Below, piece after piece: positions 1 to 11,739 of a stretch of 64,000 bases of DNA. The DNA is from Macrothele yani (lineage: Eukaryota; Arthropoda; Arachnida; Araneae; Macrothelidae), in the NCBI GenBank assembly GCA_039090855.1, contig CM077007.1, positions 17,409,515 through 17,473,514 of the forward strand. The letters run 5' to 3'. Below the pieces are notes generated by a model. That model was not told the DNA's origin and did no database searches. It saw nothing but the letters and a program-made list of their open reading frames with translations. The translations under genes were made by a program, and so were the position numbers. Numbering within the stretch: position 1 is the first letter of the stretch; each line of letters starts with the position of its first letter.

Positions 1-950
1 CATTAATAGTGGAGTAGAAATGCCAATTCCATGGAAGATACTGATAGAAGAAGAGAACAAAAAAAATTCCCAAGTCTTCAAATCATAGGAGTGGCAACAC
101 AACACATTTGATGACGTATAACACACAAAGATTCCCAAACAGAGCATGTGGCATATTCAACGTAAACTGCAAAGAGAACGGACGACCAGAGGTCCCAGAA
201 GATTGCAGACAGATCTGCCGAAATGCATCGGACAATACATCCAGGAAGTCTGACAAAGTTTTTTTGGTGATTGAATTTCCTCATGCGAATAATTTTACAA
301 GTGATTCATTTTTCCATTTTTTTCAAGTTTTCCAATGTAATTTTCACATCTCCTTTTTGTCTTCATGTGCCTCCCATAGTTCAACTAAAAAAGTACATCC
401 TACTCAAGAAAACATGCGAACTAATTTCAAAAAAGCCTACACTCAAGAACCTGATGAGAACAACCGTGCAAAGATTTGAACATCGACCACCGACAACAGA
501 GAGGTACGCGAAAGATTTTTCCTTGAATCACACTTGATTACCGCGATATATATTCGCAGCGAATATTAATAACTTCAAAGTGAGAAATTGCTTTTCACTC
601 AAAAGAAATATAACATGTAAAAAGTTACAACAGTTAAAAACACCATTAAATGGTTCTACCTGAAAAAAAATAACGTATGAAAAACATGTTTTTTAAATCT
701 CGATACATCGAAAAATATGTGCGTAAGATATTTTCGATAAGGGCATGTCCAATGAATGAAATTCAAAATGCAAACAAAGAATCAATATCATTCTGAATAT
801 CCTAGAAAATGAAACTTCAAGATGTGACAGACACAGAAATGTTCTGCCCATGTGCTTTACTTACTTCCATGCTAATTTTCCTTCAACAAAAATCAGTTAC
901 TGGTGTATTTGAGAAACTTGAGTGCACAAACTATAACCTACCAATCTTCA
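1..950. other. AT-rich region without a recognised gene
   Basis: Short open frames of up to 123 codons occur on both strands (for example plus strand 108-479), but none shows a domain I recognise and they overlap one another. The stretch lies downstream, in gene orientation, of the minus-strand exon at 954-1065, so it is probably intron. Confidence 0.4.
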
Positions 951-953
951 TAC

Positions 954-1065
954 CTGTTTTCTTCATCATCTTGATTTAATTCTACTTCACCATTAGCTTC
1001 TGCTCCACCATCTTCATTCTTAGATTTGTTTTTGCTTCTAGACCCAGAGGCATTCATTTTTCAAG
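954..1065 (-). CDS. Candidate host-gene exon with start codon (N-terminus of an unidentified acidic protein)
   Basis: On the minus strand an ATG at 1057-1055 opens 34 codons plus two bases. The exon is bounded upstream by a pyrimidine-rich tract ending in CAG (1068-1066) and downstream by a donor reading AACAG|GTATGAAG (GT at 953-952). The peptide starts MNASGSRSKNKSKNEDGG, is lysine/asparagine-rich and then acidic, and ends QDDEEN. An acceptor 8 bases before the ATG implies a separate 5' UTR exon upstream, to the right in this window or beyond it. The next coding exon would lie left of position 1, since reading through the donor meets a stop within five codons. Low-complexity charged N-termini like this precede folded domains in many nuclear proteins, for example chromodomain proteins, but I cannot name the gene. 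Confidence 0.55.
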
Positions 1066-1068
1066 CTG

Positions 1069-2462
1069 CACGGGAAAAACATATGTTAAAAGAAGAAATG
1101 AAAAATGAAGCATTGTAATTTTTACAAACCAATAAGACCAATAATTTTTATATCTCACGCATAGTCAAGCTAAAGTTCTCTTGTATCCAAACATAGGTCA
1201 CGACTAAATACCAATATACAAATTTAGACATGTATCTTATTTTCCGAGAATAACTTCGCAGTTCCATTTATCTCCTTGGTTTGTTATCAGCAATAAGGCT
1301 GTAGATAACATACCACAAAAGAATTTTTAACTAAAGGCAGTTCCAGCCCCACTCCCTGCTGATACTTAGAAACAGTCAGCTATTATGAGTATCATAAAGA
1401 ACTTCATGATATCCTGTTTGTTGATATGAAATCCTGATTGTTGACAATCATAGCAGATTGCATTGTATGACTTATGATGGGGCAGTGCTAAGAAAACTAT
1501 TTATTTGTTTTTAATATGCTTTGACTCACCTGCATGACTCATATCTAATTACACTAGAGATGAAAGTGCTTTAGATGTATGGAAGACGATACACTACATA
1601 AATGGAAGTCATCACCGACCTACAGTCCTATCTGAAAAGGAAGTTCCCAGCAACAATAGCTGCTTTAAGAAAAGTGTTTCTCCATTAAATGCATGGATAC
1701 ACAATCCTGGGGACAACTCTTTCTCCAAATATGCAAAAGATCTTCACATATCGTTTATGGGAGAGGGAGGAGGTAAGGAAGACTGCGATTGTTTCACAAC
1801 ATGGCATTTGTTATAAATCTGGACATACTGGGCTAGCTGATCAGGCAGTGGGGTATTAATGTCACTTAGCCTGTGGGCAACACCTACCATAGTTTATATG
1901 CTTAGAAAGAATATGATGCCTCTCTAAATTCGTGTGTGAGGAAGTGAGCTGTGGAAGCGAGTGTGACTTTGTAGTTTCCCTATTTCAGGTAACCGATTGT
2001 GCTAAAAGCAAGACCAAAAGAAATTAACATTTTATCCTCCTTAGCACAAGAAAAATTAAAAATCTTAAGGAGAGTAAGGATCTGAAGCATGATTTATTAA
2101 TCTTAAACAAAAATTTTCAAACAATACATCACAAACCACTTACACACAAAATCAAAAGCCAGAATAAATCTTTACCATTCTTCAAATTACCTATTCACAT
2201 ATAAACACCTTAGTTTTAATACTACAACAGCATGACCATGAAGCTCAGATGTTATTAAACAATAAAGCTAGCTCAATACTGCCATAAACATTCCCGAAAT
2301 TAAATATTTTAATATTGTTAACAATGGTTGAAACTTGTAATGTTACTGAAAACAATTATAAGTAGCATCTAATTAAATGCCACATTTTACAGCTGCATGT
2401 TTGTACAATTGAGTTCAGTACTGTGGTGTTATAATCAGAAAATACAGTACATATGACGCATA
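1069..2462. other. Unrecognised AT-rich stretch, probably intronic
   Basis: No long open frame, repeat structure or recognisable element was seen. If the exon at 954-1065 is real, this lies in the intron on its 5' side. Confidence 0.35.
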
Positions 2463-3770
2463 CACAGTGCGACAAAGAATTTTTAAAACTGGCGCTAGAT
2501 TTCAGCCTATGGTGGCACCACCAGTGTAATCGCGAATGCGTTATAAACCGTGACCATCTGCTTGCTTTCTGCCAAAAGTACTGTGCAGTTGTTAAAGTAA
2601 CTCAAACGAAACGGCCGTTCTTTTGAGAAGTAAAATTTTTTCATGTCGAATTATTAAGATGGAACAAAGGGCTGTTATTAAATTTAAAGCAAAACTTGGT
2701 AAAAGTGCCTTGGAAACGTACCAAATGATGAAACAAGTTTACGGTGAGTTTTGTTTAAGTAAATCAAATGTTTTCCTGTGGCGCAAAAGTTTTTTGGACG
2801 GAAAAGATACGCTAGAAGATGATAAGCATACCGGAAGACCAAGTTCATCTAGGACACCCAAGATTGTTGAAAAAGTGCGTGATTTCGTGAAAAACAATCG
2901 ATGTGTGTCTCTAAGAATGATGGAAGAGTCTTTAAACATCAACAAAGAAACGATTCGAACCATCCTGCATGAAGATTTGGGCAAAACAAAAGTCTGTGCT
3001 AATTTGTTTCACACACGTTCACCGATGAACAAAAATCAAGGAGAAGTGCACATTGCAGAGACATCATTTCAGCCGCTGAAAATGATCCAAACTTCTTAAA
3101 ATTGATTGTTACAGGTGATTAAACATGGTGTTTTCAATATGATCCTAAAACAAAGTGACAAAGTGCGGAATGGAAGTAAAAAAAACTCACCACAAGCCAA
3201 AAAAAAAAAAACAAGAAAAGTTCCATCGAAAATCAAAACAATGCTCATTACATTCTTTGTATTATCCACAAAGAATTTGTTCCAAGTGGACAAACAATTA
3301 CTGGTGAGTTTTATTTAAATGTTTTGAGGCGTTTGATGGGCAGAATTCGTTGCATTCGTCCAGAATATTGGGATGAAAACAGTTGGTGTTTGTTACACAA
3401 TAATGCACCCAGTCACACCTCACTTCTTGTTCGTAGATTTTTGAGGAAAAATAACGTCTGTGTGTTGAATCATCCACCGTATTAGTCTCATTTAATACCC
3501 TGCGACTTTTCTTTATTCCCAAAACTTAAAATGACGTTAAAAGGGTGTTATTTTGATGATATTTTGACCATACAAACAGCTTCAACACATGTTTTGGAGG
3601 CAATTCTGCAAAGTGAACTGGAACAGGCATTCGAATCATTATTAAATCGCTGTAACAAGTGTATTGAAGCTGGAGGGACTTATTTTGAATAACAAACCAA
3701 AACAAATTATAATTTCTTGTTTCTATTTCATTTTACAGACCCAGTCTTAAAAATTATTTGTCACACTGTG
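2463..3770 (+). mobile_element. Mariner-type DNA transposon with TIRs and TA target duplication
   Basis: The element is 1308 bp, the normal size for mariner. Imperfect terminal inverted repeats of about 31 bp run from 2463 (CACAGTGCGACAAAGAATTT) and inward from 3770 (reverse complement CACAGTGTGACAAATAATTT). Each end is flanked by TA (2461-2462 and 3771-3772), the diagnostic IS630-Tc1-mariner target duplication. Internally it encodes a decayed plus-strand transposase. Both TIRs can still be aligned, but the coding region is broken, so the copy is non-autonomous. Confidence 0.93.
2659..3692 (+). pseudogene. Mariner transposase, broken
   Basis: Starting from MEQRAVIKFKAKLGKSALET, the first ~110 residues form the two helix-turn-helix DNA-binding modules typical of the family, including the linker GRPSSSRT and the segment IRTILHEDLG. 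After about 3005 the frame is lost by indels and stops, but homology continues to the terminal GGTYFE followed by TAA at 3690-3692. Of the DD34D triad, the first Asp survives (GAT at 3117-3119) but is followed directly by a stop. The second is changed to Asn in HNNAPSH (codon 3399-3401). The third survives in PCDFSLFPKL (GAC at 3504-3506). Normal length would be about 345 residues. The enzyme cannot be active. Confidence 0.92.
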
Positions 3771-3949
3771 TATAGCACTGGACAACAAATTTTGACTTTT
3801 TTGTGTGTATCTGAGATTAAACTAAGTCACTTAATTTATGTTGTTTTGGGCTGCTGAATATAAAAATGGCCATTAAAACACCAGATTAGCTCCAGTTTTT
3901 GAAATATCCATAACACAAATTTTATACATTTGCATATATGTACATACCA

Positions 3950-5142
3950 TACACACCTATAATCCTCATAGAAGAAATTATTCACAACGACAAAGCTTTG
4001 TCTGTCACTTGTAATGATTTTCTGGAACATCTCTCATAAGGGTCCAACACTAGTCTGCTAGCACTGCTGCATTCCATTTCCCTTGGTACCTTTTTTTCGA
4101 GGGTAGTAATGTCATGATGAAACTTTTTCCCATGCTCGTCACTGACAGCACCACAGTTATCCAGGAAGAAATCCAGATGAGAGTGTAAAAAGTGTAATTT
4201 CAATGGCATGCTGCACCCTGATCTCTCATAGCACTGCAAGAGGGTTTTCACAAGCTCCTGGTAATTATCAGTCTTATTGTTTCCTAGAAAGTTTGTGGTC
4301 ACTTGCTTAAAAGCATTCTAAGCTAACTTTTCATCACCTGTGAAAATATCATCAAAACTCTTATCTCAAAAGAGCTGACATGTTTGTGGACTGACAAATA
4401 CAGCTTCCTTGACTTTGGCCTCACTAAGTCTTGGAAATTTATCACGGAGGTACAAAATTCCTGCCCCATTTCTATCCATGGCCTTTACAAAATTCTTCAT
4501 CAGTCCAAGTTTGATGTGAAAATGAAGGAGCAAGATCCTGCTGGTTTCTACAAGTGGTTCATTAAACACACTCTTTTTCCTTGGTTCAAGTGACTGACAG
4601 AGAAAATCCTTTCTCTTGTAGAGGGGAGTCCTGGTACAGCTGTTGTACAGTGAAACTTTATCCTTGAAATCCTTTCTCTTGTTGAGGGAATTCCTGGCAC
4701 AGGGTTACACAGTAAAACTTTGTGTAACCCTGCTGTAGCCTCATCAAGATGACAATGACCTTCAGCTCACCACAAATCTGCCACTTATACTTGCCATAAT
4801 TGACGATGTGTAACAGTTGTTTCATGTTGTTGTATGTTTCTTTCATGTGTACTGCATACTTGAGTAGAACAGATGGAAAAAATGTTACCATTCTGGAATA
4901 CCACAGCTTTTAAGCTCAACTTGGACAAATGAATGAAGTCTCCAATTGTCGTCTTTGTAGTTGATTTGTAGTGCTGCCACCAGACCCACTGTATCAATGC
5001 AAGCCAGAAAAGTTATGTCATTTTGAAAAATGAAAGCAGATCTTTTTGCCGTGCACAAAACACAGGCACATGCACATTCTCTTCTAGAAGATTCCATTGC
5101 TGTAGTCTGGACACACAACAGCTCTGCTTTACTTTTTGGCAA
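3950..5142 (-). pseudogene. Eroded member of an arthropod repeat-family protein (LHSHLDFF / SDEHGxxFHxDI type)
   Basis: Read on the minus strand from about 5142 to 3950, successive frames carry NDITFLACIDTVGLVAALQI, AVHMKETYNNMKQLL, WQICGELKVIVILMRLQQGY, HFHIKLGLMKNFVKAMDRNG, KFPRLSEAKVKEAVFVSPQ, FLGNNKTDNYQELV, LKLHFLHSHLDFFLDNCGAV and SDEHGKKFHHDIT in the order I associate with a protein family repeated many times in arthropod genomes, of unknown function and probably transposon-derived. Stops and frameshifts interrupt it at least four times. No terminal repeats were found, so the mobilising element is not identified. An imperfect duplication of about 60 bp (around 4604-4730) lies inside one break. 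Confidence 0.7.
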
Positions 5143-5149
5143 TTACAGA

Positions 5150-6960
5150 TATCTCACTAGATAATTCAGTTCACTCTGGCTAATTTTATTTTAAGTAGCT
5201 GTGCAGACTCTTCAATAGGCATGAAATCAGGATATCTTGATGTAAATGCTTTCACAGGTGACAGATGTCCACAGGCCTTACTTTCTTCTTCATCATCCAG
5301 ATTAAGAATCTGGTGGATCCAGAACAGGAAGTCCTTCCCCATGAGGCATTGGGCACATAGCAGAGGGAATATTTGGATAGGTCAATGGCCACTTTTTCTT
5401 CTAAGAAATATCATTTCTAATTGGAGGAGTCATGCAAAATTAAGAATCATTAAGATGGTTTGTCCATTTTCTCCACAACTGGAACTGCAAAATGCATCAA
5501 TCGTCCTTTTCAATTCAGCCAGCAGTACAGATTCACTGCATAGGATTGACAACATATGAGTGGGGCCCAATACCAGTCATGGTCACTGATCTCACAACCA
5601 AAATAAAAGTTGTAAGCTTTCTTTATCATCAGTATAATGGGTTACCTTTGTGGTAGCAAAGTAATTTGTCCACAAATGTAACAAAAATTATCCACACTGT
5701 TCACACATTCACGAGGTGTTTTGAATTACATGTCTACACTCACAGAATCCACAACAAAAATGATGACAAGAAGAAGATGTGGTTGCAATGACTCCTACAG
5801 ATTGCAAAACCCAATTGGCATTCAAGGTTATCCATCTTGTGAGGAATCACACGCTTGATACATCGCACTTCCAGTGCAGACTATCCATTCGCACTGAATC
5901 CTCATATCTCGAAAACTGGAGATAATTCGTGATTTTTAAGCTCATATTTGTGATCAGCATGTCCAAATTAGTTAAAAATAGCTACTTTTGTTTCAGATAT
6001 ATTTTGGCTATTGTCAAGTGATAATTAAAGCTAATGACTGATATTTTGTTATGCATTACATTTAAGGTACAAAAGGGCTACAGCTTGAGCACATCTGCTA
6101 TATCTAATCAACATTTTCACATGCAAATTTAGAAGTACTGACTCATCATGTATTGACTATTAAAAGAGAAATCACATAGGATTCTCCCCAAAATTCACAT
6201 GATGTGGAAAATTATATTTGAATGCATGTGTTTACAGTTTTTTTTTTCTTTTTGTGTTTCTTTTTTTTCCAAAACACCTGGAGGGATATTTTTTCTTGTT
6301 TCTAAGAAAAAGATGTTTTAGGAACCCACAACATATTGAAGAGTTTTGTTTACCTCACAACTGTAATAATACTGATGCTAGTATTACTACAATAATTCAC
6401 AGTTGCCACTTGCACAGCAAATAACACATAAGATCTATATATTAATTCTATAAGTTTTTTTACTGTGAGTCCTATTTTGAGAGAATGGCTGAATGTAAAG
6501 ATATGGTTGAGGTATAAAAATAAAGGTCTTACCATGTAGATGTGCCAGTCGAAGGGGAAAATAAGATTGGGGCAACGGTTCGGGCATTGTGGGGCGGCAA
6601 AATTCCCATGTAAAGTCTATGGGAGAAGCATGCGGTTGACATTCAATCACCTGCAGTTGACTCGCGCTGTTGAAGGCGGAAGCATGGAGGGACTAAGATA
6701 GTCCAAAGTCGAAAGTCTGTTTTCTGAGCGAACCGTTGCGCAAAGCAATGCTAGCAGGCATTTGTATCAAAGTTCTTCTCATCGGAACAGCGAACACTCT
6801 CGAAGACCTGATTGCATTATGCCGTTTGACTGTATGATGTTACATCATACATGTATATATACAATTTAACATTCATTCGATCCAGTTCATTCACATAGGT
6901 AAGACGTTTCCCATTATGTAAAGATGTAAATAAACATTCCGTTGACCATTGTTTGTGAAA
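5150..6960. other. Unrecognised region with a small GC-richer patch
   Basis: Frames at 5221-5559 (plus) continue the degenerate neighbourhood of the repeat-family protein but carry no motif I recognise. At 6540-6840 base composition becomes GC-richer, and a perfect 8-bp-arm palindrome (GTATGATGTTACATCATAC, 6833-6851) is present. Otherwise nothing identifiable. Confidence 0.3.
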
Positions 6961-6968
6961 ATATTACG

Positions 6969-7048
6969 AGCGACTGCTTATAGCCCATTGAGTTGCTTAT
7001 GGTGGTCACTGAACCTTCATTCCAAAAAAAAAAAAAAAAAAAAAAAAA
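6969..7048 (+). mobile_element. 3' tail of a tRNA-derived SINE plus poly(A)
   Basis: The segment beginning GCGACTGCTTATAGCCCATT matches the 3' part of the complete SINE at 7377-7616 and ends in a run of A residues. The tRNA-like 5' head is missing, so this is a 5'-truncated copy or one half of a duplicated module. Confidence 0.8.
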
Positions 7049-7059
7049 CCACAAAAAAA

Positions 7060-7749
7060 CACGAACCTGAACACTTGTCTTTACTGAAGTGGTTGAATGA
7101 ATTTGTCAATCAAATATAGTTTACATTTGTTGTTTCATATGAGTTTATTCTTTTCAAAAAAACAAACAAACTAACATTCGATTCCGACGGGTGAAGAGTA
7201 TTCGCAATGCGAATCTCATTCCAACAACATTTACAAACACAGTTGTGACTGAAGATTAGAGTGAAAGAGTGCGCTATCCAGTTGAATTTTTGCACACGAT
7301 CGACACGAGTGGACTTCCACCTCACATTTTATGACTGAAAAAGGGTGCAGTCGTGATGCTCATCACAAACCTGGCTGCCCCGGTGGCGCAGTGGTCTAAG
7401 CGCTGGCTTATGATGATTCGTTCGTGAAGGGTCCGGGTTTGAATCCCGGTGAGGCATGGATGTTGTGTTTGTCTTACGGCACTGGCTCTCTCCATTCCCT
7501 GGAACCAGTGATCCTAAATTAGGGATGGGTGACTGCCGGCTGCTTATAACCCATTGACTCACTGTGGTCCTTAAACCTTGAGTCAAAAAAAAAAAAAATT
7601 AAAAAAAAAAAAAAAATCACGAACCTGGACTATTGTCTTTACTGAAATGGTTGAATGAATTTGTCAATCAAATAAAGTTTACATTTGTTATTTCATATGA
7701 GTTTATTCTTTAAAAAAAAAAAAAAAACTAACCGTCGATTCCGACGGGT
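7060..7749 (+). repeat. Pair of 132-bp direct repeats, each preceded by a SINE tail
   Basis: The unit starting CACGAACCTG and ending TTCCGACGGG occurs at 7060-7192 and again at 7618-7749 with about 90% identity by eye. Both copies follow directly on the A-rich tail of a SINE. The arrangement SINE tail, A-run, 132-bp unit is therefore present twice in 800 bp, indicating a local tandem duplication that includes SINE sequence. Confidence 0.85.
7377..7616 (+). mobile_element. tRNA-derived SINE, full length
   Basis: The 5' head GCCCCGGTGGCGCAGTGGTC holds an RNA polymerase III A box, followed by a B box GGGTTTGAATCCC about 50 bases later. A body of about 140 bp and an A-rich tail (7585-7616) follow. 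Likely target duplication: ATCACAAACCTGG just before the element and ATCACGAACCTGG just after the tail, one mismatch. Further copies in this window lie at 15192-15424 (minus), 15174-15629 (plus, interrupted) and 56447-56632 (plus, diverged). Confidence 0.88.
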
Positions 7750-7866
7750 TTCTTCTAGTATTAGATAAATCATTCAGCTCATTTTCAGTAAGGAATGCAA
7801 TACCTCAGTTTTTTAATAATAGAAAGTGAGCCTTTATTGTGGTTCCACCTAAAATCTCTGCCTTAT

Positions 7867-8245
7867 GTTTCCAATGGTAAAACATCTTTACATATTTTCT
7901 TTGCAATTAATGTATTCCCAAGGATGAAAATTTGCACATCTATAAAAATAACTTTAAGTTATAGCATGGGATACTTAATTCTTGCTAAAACATAACCATA
8001 ATTATATTAAAAATCAATCATTTTTCTTTGAGTAAGGTTCAGACTTGTTAATAGATGGGGCGACCTGTAAATTGATGACGTCAGTAGACAAACAAATGTT
8101 GGATTGCTTAATTATGATTATGTTTTAGCAAGTATTAGGTATCCCATGCTATAACTTAAAGTTAGTTTAATCGAAGTGCAAATTTTCATCCTTGGGAATA
8201 CATTAATTGTGAAGAAAATATGTAAAGAAGTTTTACCATGGGGAA
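7867..8245. repeat. Fold-back repeat with ~140-bp arms
   Basis: The left arm (7867-8005) and right arm (8108-8245) are inverted copies sharing long blocks such as TAACTTTAAGTTATAGCATG and ATTAATGTATTCCCAAGGAT, separated by about 100 bp. No open frame. Could be a MITE-like fold-back element or an inverted duplication; no target duplication was identified. Confidence 0.85.
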
Positions 8246-8700
8246 CCACCTTATGGCAAAGAAACTCCTTTAGGAAAAATCTTGTCAAATTATAACCACA
8301 CTACCACCTATGTCACCCTAGGATTAACTTCAGATCCAGATGAATTACAGCTGAGTGAACTCTAACATACTCTACTAAGACTGAAACTAAGACATAATAC
8401 CAAGAACACTGCTCCAGCTAGCTTTTCAAATTGTGAGCACATATACACTCTCAGATGAAAAAAAAAAAAAAAAAAAAAAAAAGAAATTAATGCACCCTGA
8501 TAAAGTCATCCATGAAATGTTAAAGCAGGAATGCAAATACCTCTTTGCCAATGAGTCAAGTTTCACCACTAATGAATTCAAAGTTGTTCCCAGAGCACAT
8601 TTGAATTACATATCCTGTGGCCTAAAAAATTGCTGTTAGGCGCTTGTTATGAACATTTTGGCTGCATTATCGGGTGTGTTCAATTCAGTTGTTGTTATTC

Positions 8701-9640
8701 ATGCCTCAACAATGTCCGAAGACCCTAAAAACAACTGAAAACATTTGAGAGGGGTCACATTGTGGGGCAGCAGGAAGCAGACTGGTCGTGTCGATAAATC
8801 ATCTACCATTTGAGCTGTAGTGATGCAGCTGTGAGTACACGAGAGCAAGCACACATGCTGAGAATGTGGACAACTGAGTGAGAGCACCACCTCATAGTAT
8901 GATAAGCCAGAACCACACTGAAGGTTTTCCTGTCCATTATGCAGTGAGTTGTAGCTGCCTTTACACAGCATCCTGTAGCATCGAGCACCATGGAGAAATG
9001 ACTTGCAGAAGCTGGAATCCATTCTCATTGCCCCTCCTGATGTCTTCTGCTAACTAGCCTACATTGGCAACTCTGCCTGGAGTGGAGCCATGCCTGGGAA
9101 TCATGATCAGCCTCCAACTGGCATTGCATCATTTTTAGTGGTAAATCTCACTTCTGGCATATAACAGACAACCACTACATTTACATATGGAGGAGAGCTA
9201 AGCAGCTCTCACATCGAGACTTAGTTGTGGAGCTGCACATTCCCACCATTAATGGTGTTAGGAGTCATCTCATATGACAGCTGGATGTCCCTAGTCATCC
9301 AGCTGTCATTAATAGCACAGCAGTAAATTCAAGAGATCCAGTGCCCAATCATTTTGCCTTTTATGTCATGCCTGCCAGGGGTATTTACAAACAAATAATG
9401 CCCAGCAACAAAGCTTGCCACTCCCATGAGTGACTCCATAGTGTTGCAATCCTTATTTGGCCAGCCAGGTACCCGGATCTTTCACCTATTGTGCACTTAT
9501 GAGATATGCTTCGACATCAGCTACAACCATCTAGGAATATCAGGAATCTTGTGCAGTATTTACAGGTCACCTTCATCAGAGTTTTGTTTGTGTCCATGCC
9601 ATGCTGCCATATATCAGTGTACATCAAAGGCATAGGGAAG
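8701..9640 (+). pseudogene. Tc1-like transposase, heavily eroded
   Basis: An ATG at 8701 begins MPQQCPKTLK. In shifting frames the normal Tc1 order follows: FERGHIVGQQEADWS (helix-turn-helix), a YIWRR segment near the catalytic core, WPARYPDLSP near 9455 (catalytic-domain motif upstream of the final Glu) and LQPSRNIRNLVQYLQ near the C-terminus. At least six stops or frameshifts. Terminal inverted repeats were not resolved. The 3' flank also looks like Tc1 tail sequence, so most of the element is present. Confidence 0.8.
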
Positions 9641-9649
9641 TTTACAAGG

Positions 9650-10280
9650 TACTAATCTATAATATTAATGCTACAACTCTTCTGAAATAAAGAGTCCTAC
9701 TGTTGTGATATCATAATCACTTCATTATCTGTTCCTCCACAATGCATGTGCTAAGTTTCATTACGATGGGATCCTTGCTTTGAGGTATGTCAATATTTAC
9801 ATCAAGAGTGTAAATCAAAATGTCATCTGATAAGCGCTTGTTGCCAAAAACTGATTTTGCTATCTTATAATGTTTCAAACTCAGATAGAAAAAAATAATT
9901 TTTTTCCCCAGGTTTTTTTAATACCTTATAAAAATCATAGACAAAAACATCTAATAATTATTAAATTATAATTTAATCCGTCACAATAAATCCACAAGTT
10001 CCAACATTCATAAAAAGGTATTTGAATTACATTTACATTGAGAAGAAAAATTAGGAACATTTATTAAGTTACACGTGATAGCCGTTTTCATGTTGAGTGA
10101 CTGAATGCTTCAATTGATTTATAACTCAAATTTAATCAGAACAAAAATTGCTGATTCTAACTCACAAAAACGTGACAGTGAAACTAATTGAATGGTGGAC
10201 ACCTAAGAACAATTACATAGAATTTCAAGTGACAATGAAAGCAACTGAAAGATATACACCAATGAGTAATTGCAAAAAAT
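9650..10280. other. AT-rich stretch, nothing recognised
   Basis: No open frame or repeat of note. The first part probably still belongs to the 3' untranslated end of the neighbouring Tc1 relic. Confidence 0.3.
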
Positions 10281-10832
10281 TTCAAATAAAATGAGGCAAT
10301 GTAATGAGGATCTGTTTTAAGAGAAACTGGGGTAAAAGACAGAAATAAGTGATTTCCAAAAACAAATAAACAAATAAAAATGGCAATCATAACGAGGAGA
10401 GAAGATACCACAGAGAGAGAAAGAACAAAAAAGATAGAATGTGATACAGAAGACAATAAAAATTTTTCAAATAAAATGAAACATTGCAATGGTGATCTGT
10501 TTTGAGAGGGAACAGAAGCAGAAGATAGGAACAGTGATGTAAACAGAAATAAAAAATGTCAATCATAACTAGGAGACAAAATAAGAAATAGATATCTGAT
10601 TGAGAAAGAGAGTGACAGACAGCAAAAGAATCAGACACAGAGAATTTTTTCAAATAAACTGATGCAATGCAGTGATGATCTATTTTAAGGGAAGTAGAAG
10701 ATGAAAATAAGTGATTTCCAAAAAAAAAAAAAAATGATTATCATAACCAGGAGAGATGGTTAAAAAAAGAAAGGGAAATAGGCATTTAAATGAGAGAGAA
10801 CGTCACACAGAGAAACAGAAAATGATAGAGAC
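10281..10832. repeat. Three tandem ~184-bp repeats
   Basis: Units begin at 10281, 10466 and 10649, each with TTCAAATAAA(A/C)TGA followed by a conserved GATCTGTTTTAAG-like block and TCATAAC(C/G/T)AGGAGA about 100 bases later. Spacing is 185 and 183 bp. Identity is moderate (roughly 70-80% by eye), with A-runs expanded in unit 3. Non-coding. Confidence 0.85.
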
Positions 10833-10833
10833 A

Positions 10834-10876
<43 letters not shown>
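10833..10876. repeat. GA microsatellite
   Basis: A purine tract of GA dinucleotides with one AAA interruption. It is bracketed by a direct repeat GAAACAGAAAATGATAGAGA at 10812-10831 and again starting at 10875, so the tract expanded between, or together with, a short duplication. Confidence 0.95.
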
Positions 10877-10878
<2 letters not shown>

Positions 10879-10949
10879 CAGAAAATGATAGAGACACAAC
10901 AGAGAAAGAGACACACACAGACAGACAGCAAGGCAGACAGAAAATGAAT

Positions 10950-11554
10950 GAAAGAAAGATTAGAGAAAATAACTTCATGGGTGGCAGGTGGTTCATGACA
11001 GATTTACAAAAGCTGCTAGATCCACATGTTGATTTGTGGATGCTGTGTTAGTTTCAAGGGTTTTAAGTGTTCTAAGATTTAAATGTGGCAGACGAAAAGA
11101 GATAAAAATATGTATGATCTCACAGATGCTGCAGCCGATATGCGCTAAGCAACTGGCTGTTGTAAATGTTTTCTATCTTTAACTGCATAATTGTATTCTT
11201 TAGTGAAAGTTGCTAAATTCCTGAAACTTAATCATCATATACACTGTAACCTCGTTTATATGTTTTCAAAGGAGCCAAGTAAAATCACAGTAGAACTGAA
11301 AAAACATAAATAAAACAAGACATGTTTCCATCCCTAGATTGCAGCATATTATTCTGTTGTAACGTATGGTATAGCCATTAGTGTTAGTATAAGAGGTACT
11401 ACATAGTAAATTTATGTAGCACTTCTTTATGTTCTAGTGTATTACTCTTTTCAGTTATCCTTTTTTTTTTTTTTTTTACAGCCTTTCTTGTTTTTAGCTT
11501 TACAGGTTTAATTCACATTACAAATAGTTTGAACACTTGACAATACAGTATATA
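10950..11554. other. Unrecognised stretch with a possible pogo-type end
   Basis: No gene seen. The motif ACACTGTAACCTCGTTTATA at 11249-11268 resembles Tigger/pogo termini, but no partner end was located. A T-run lies at 11461-11477. Confidence 0.3.
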
Positions 11555-11739
11555 CTGTAGCACAAGTGATTGGACACTAAAAGTAAATAGAAAAACAGTA
11601 TTGCATTTACATCGGTAGTGGGTAGGTTCTCCATTTGTAGAGATTACAGCAGCCCCCATGGAGTGCGGAGTGTGGGATGTCCCTCCATTCCGCCTTGAGT
11701 ACATCGACCAACTGTGTCAGTGAAGAAGTTTGTGTTGGT

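Noticed and set aside
10760..10996. 78-codon Ser/Leu-rich minus-strand frame and its Arg/Glu-rich plus-strand counterpart
   Set aside because: Translation of the GA microsatellite; low complexity only.
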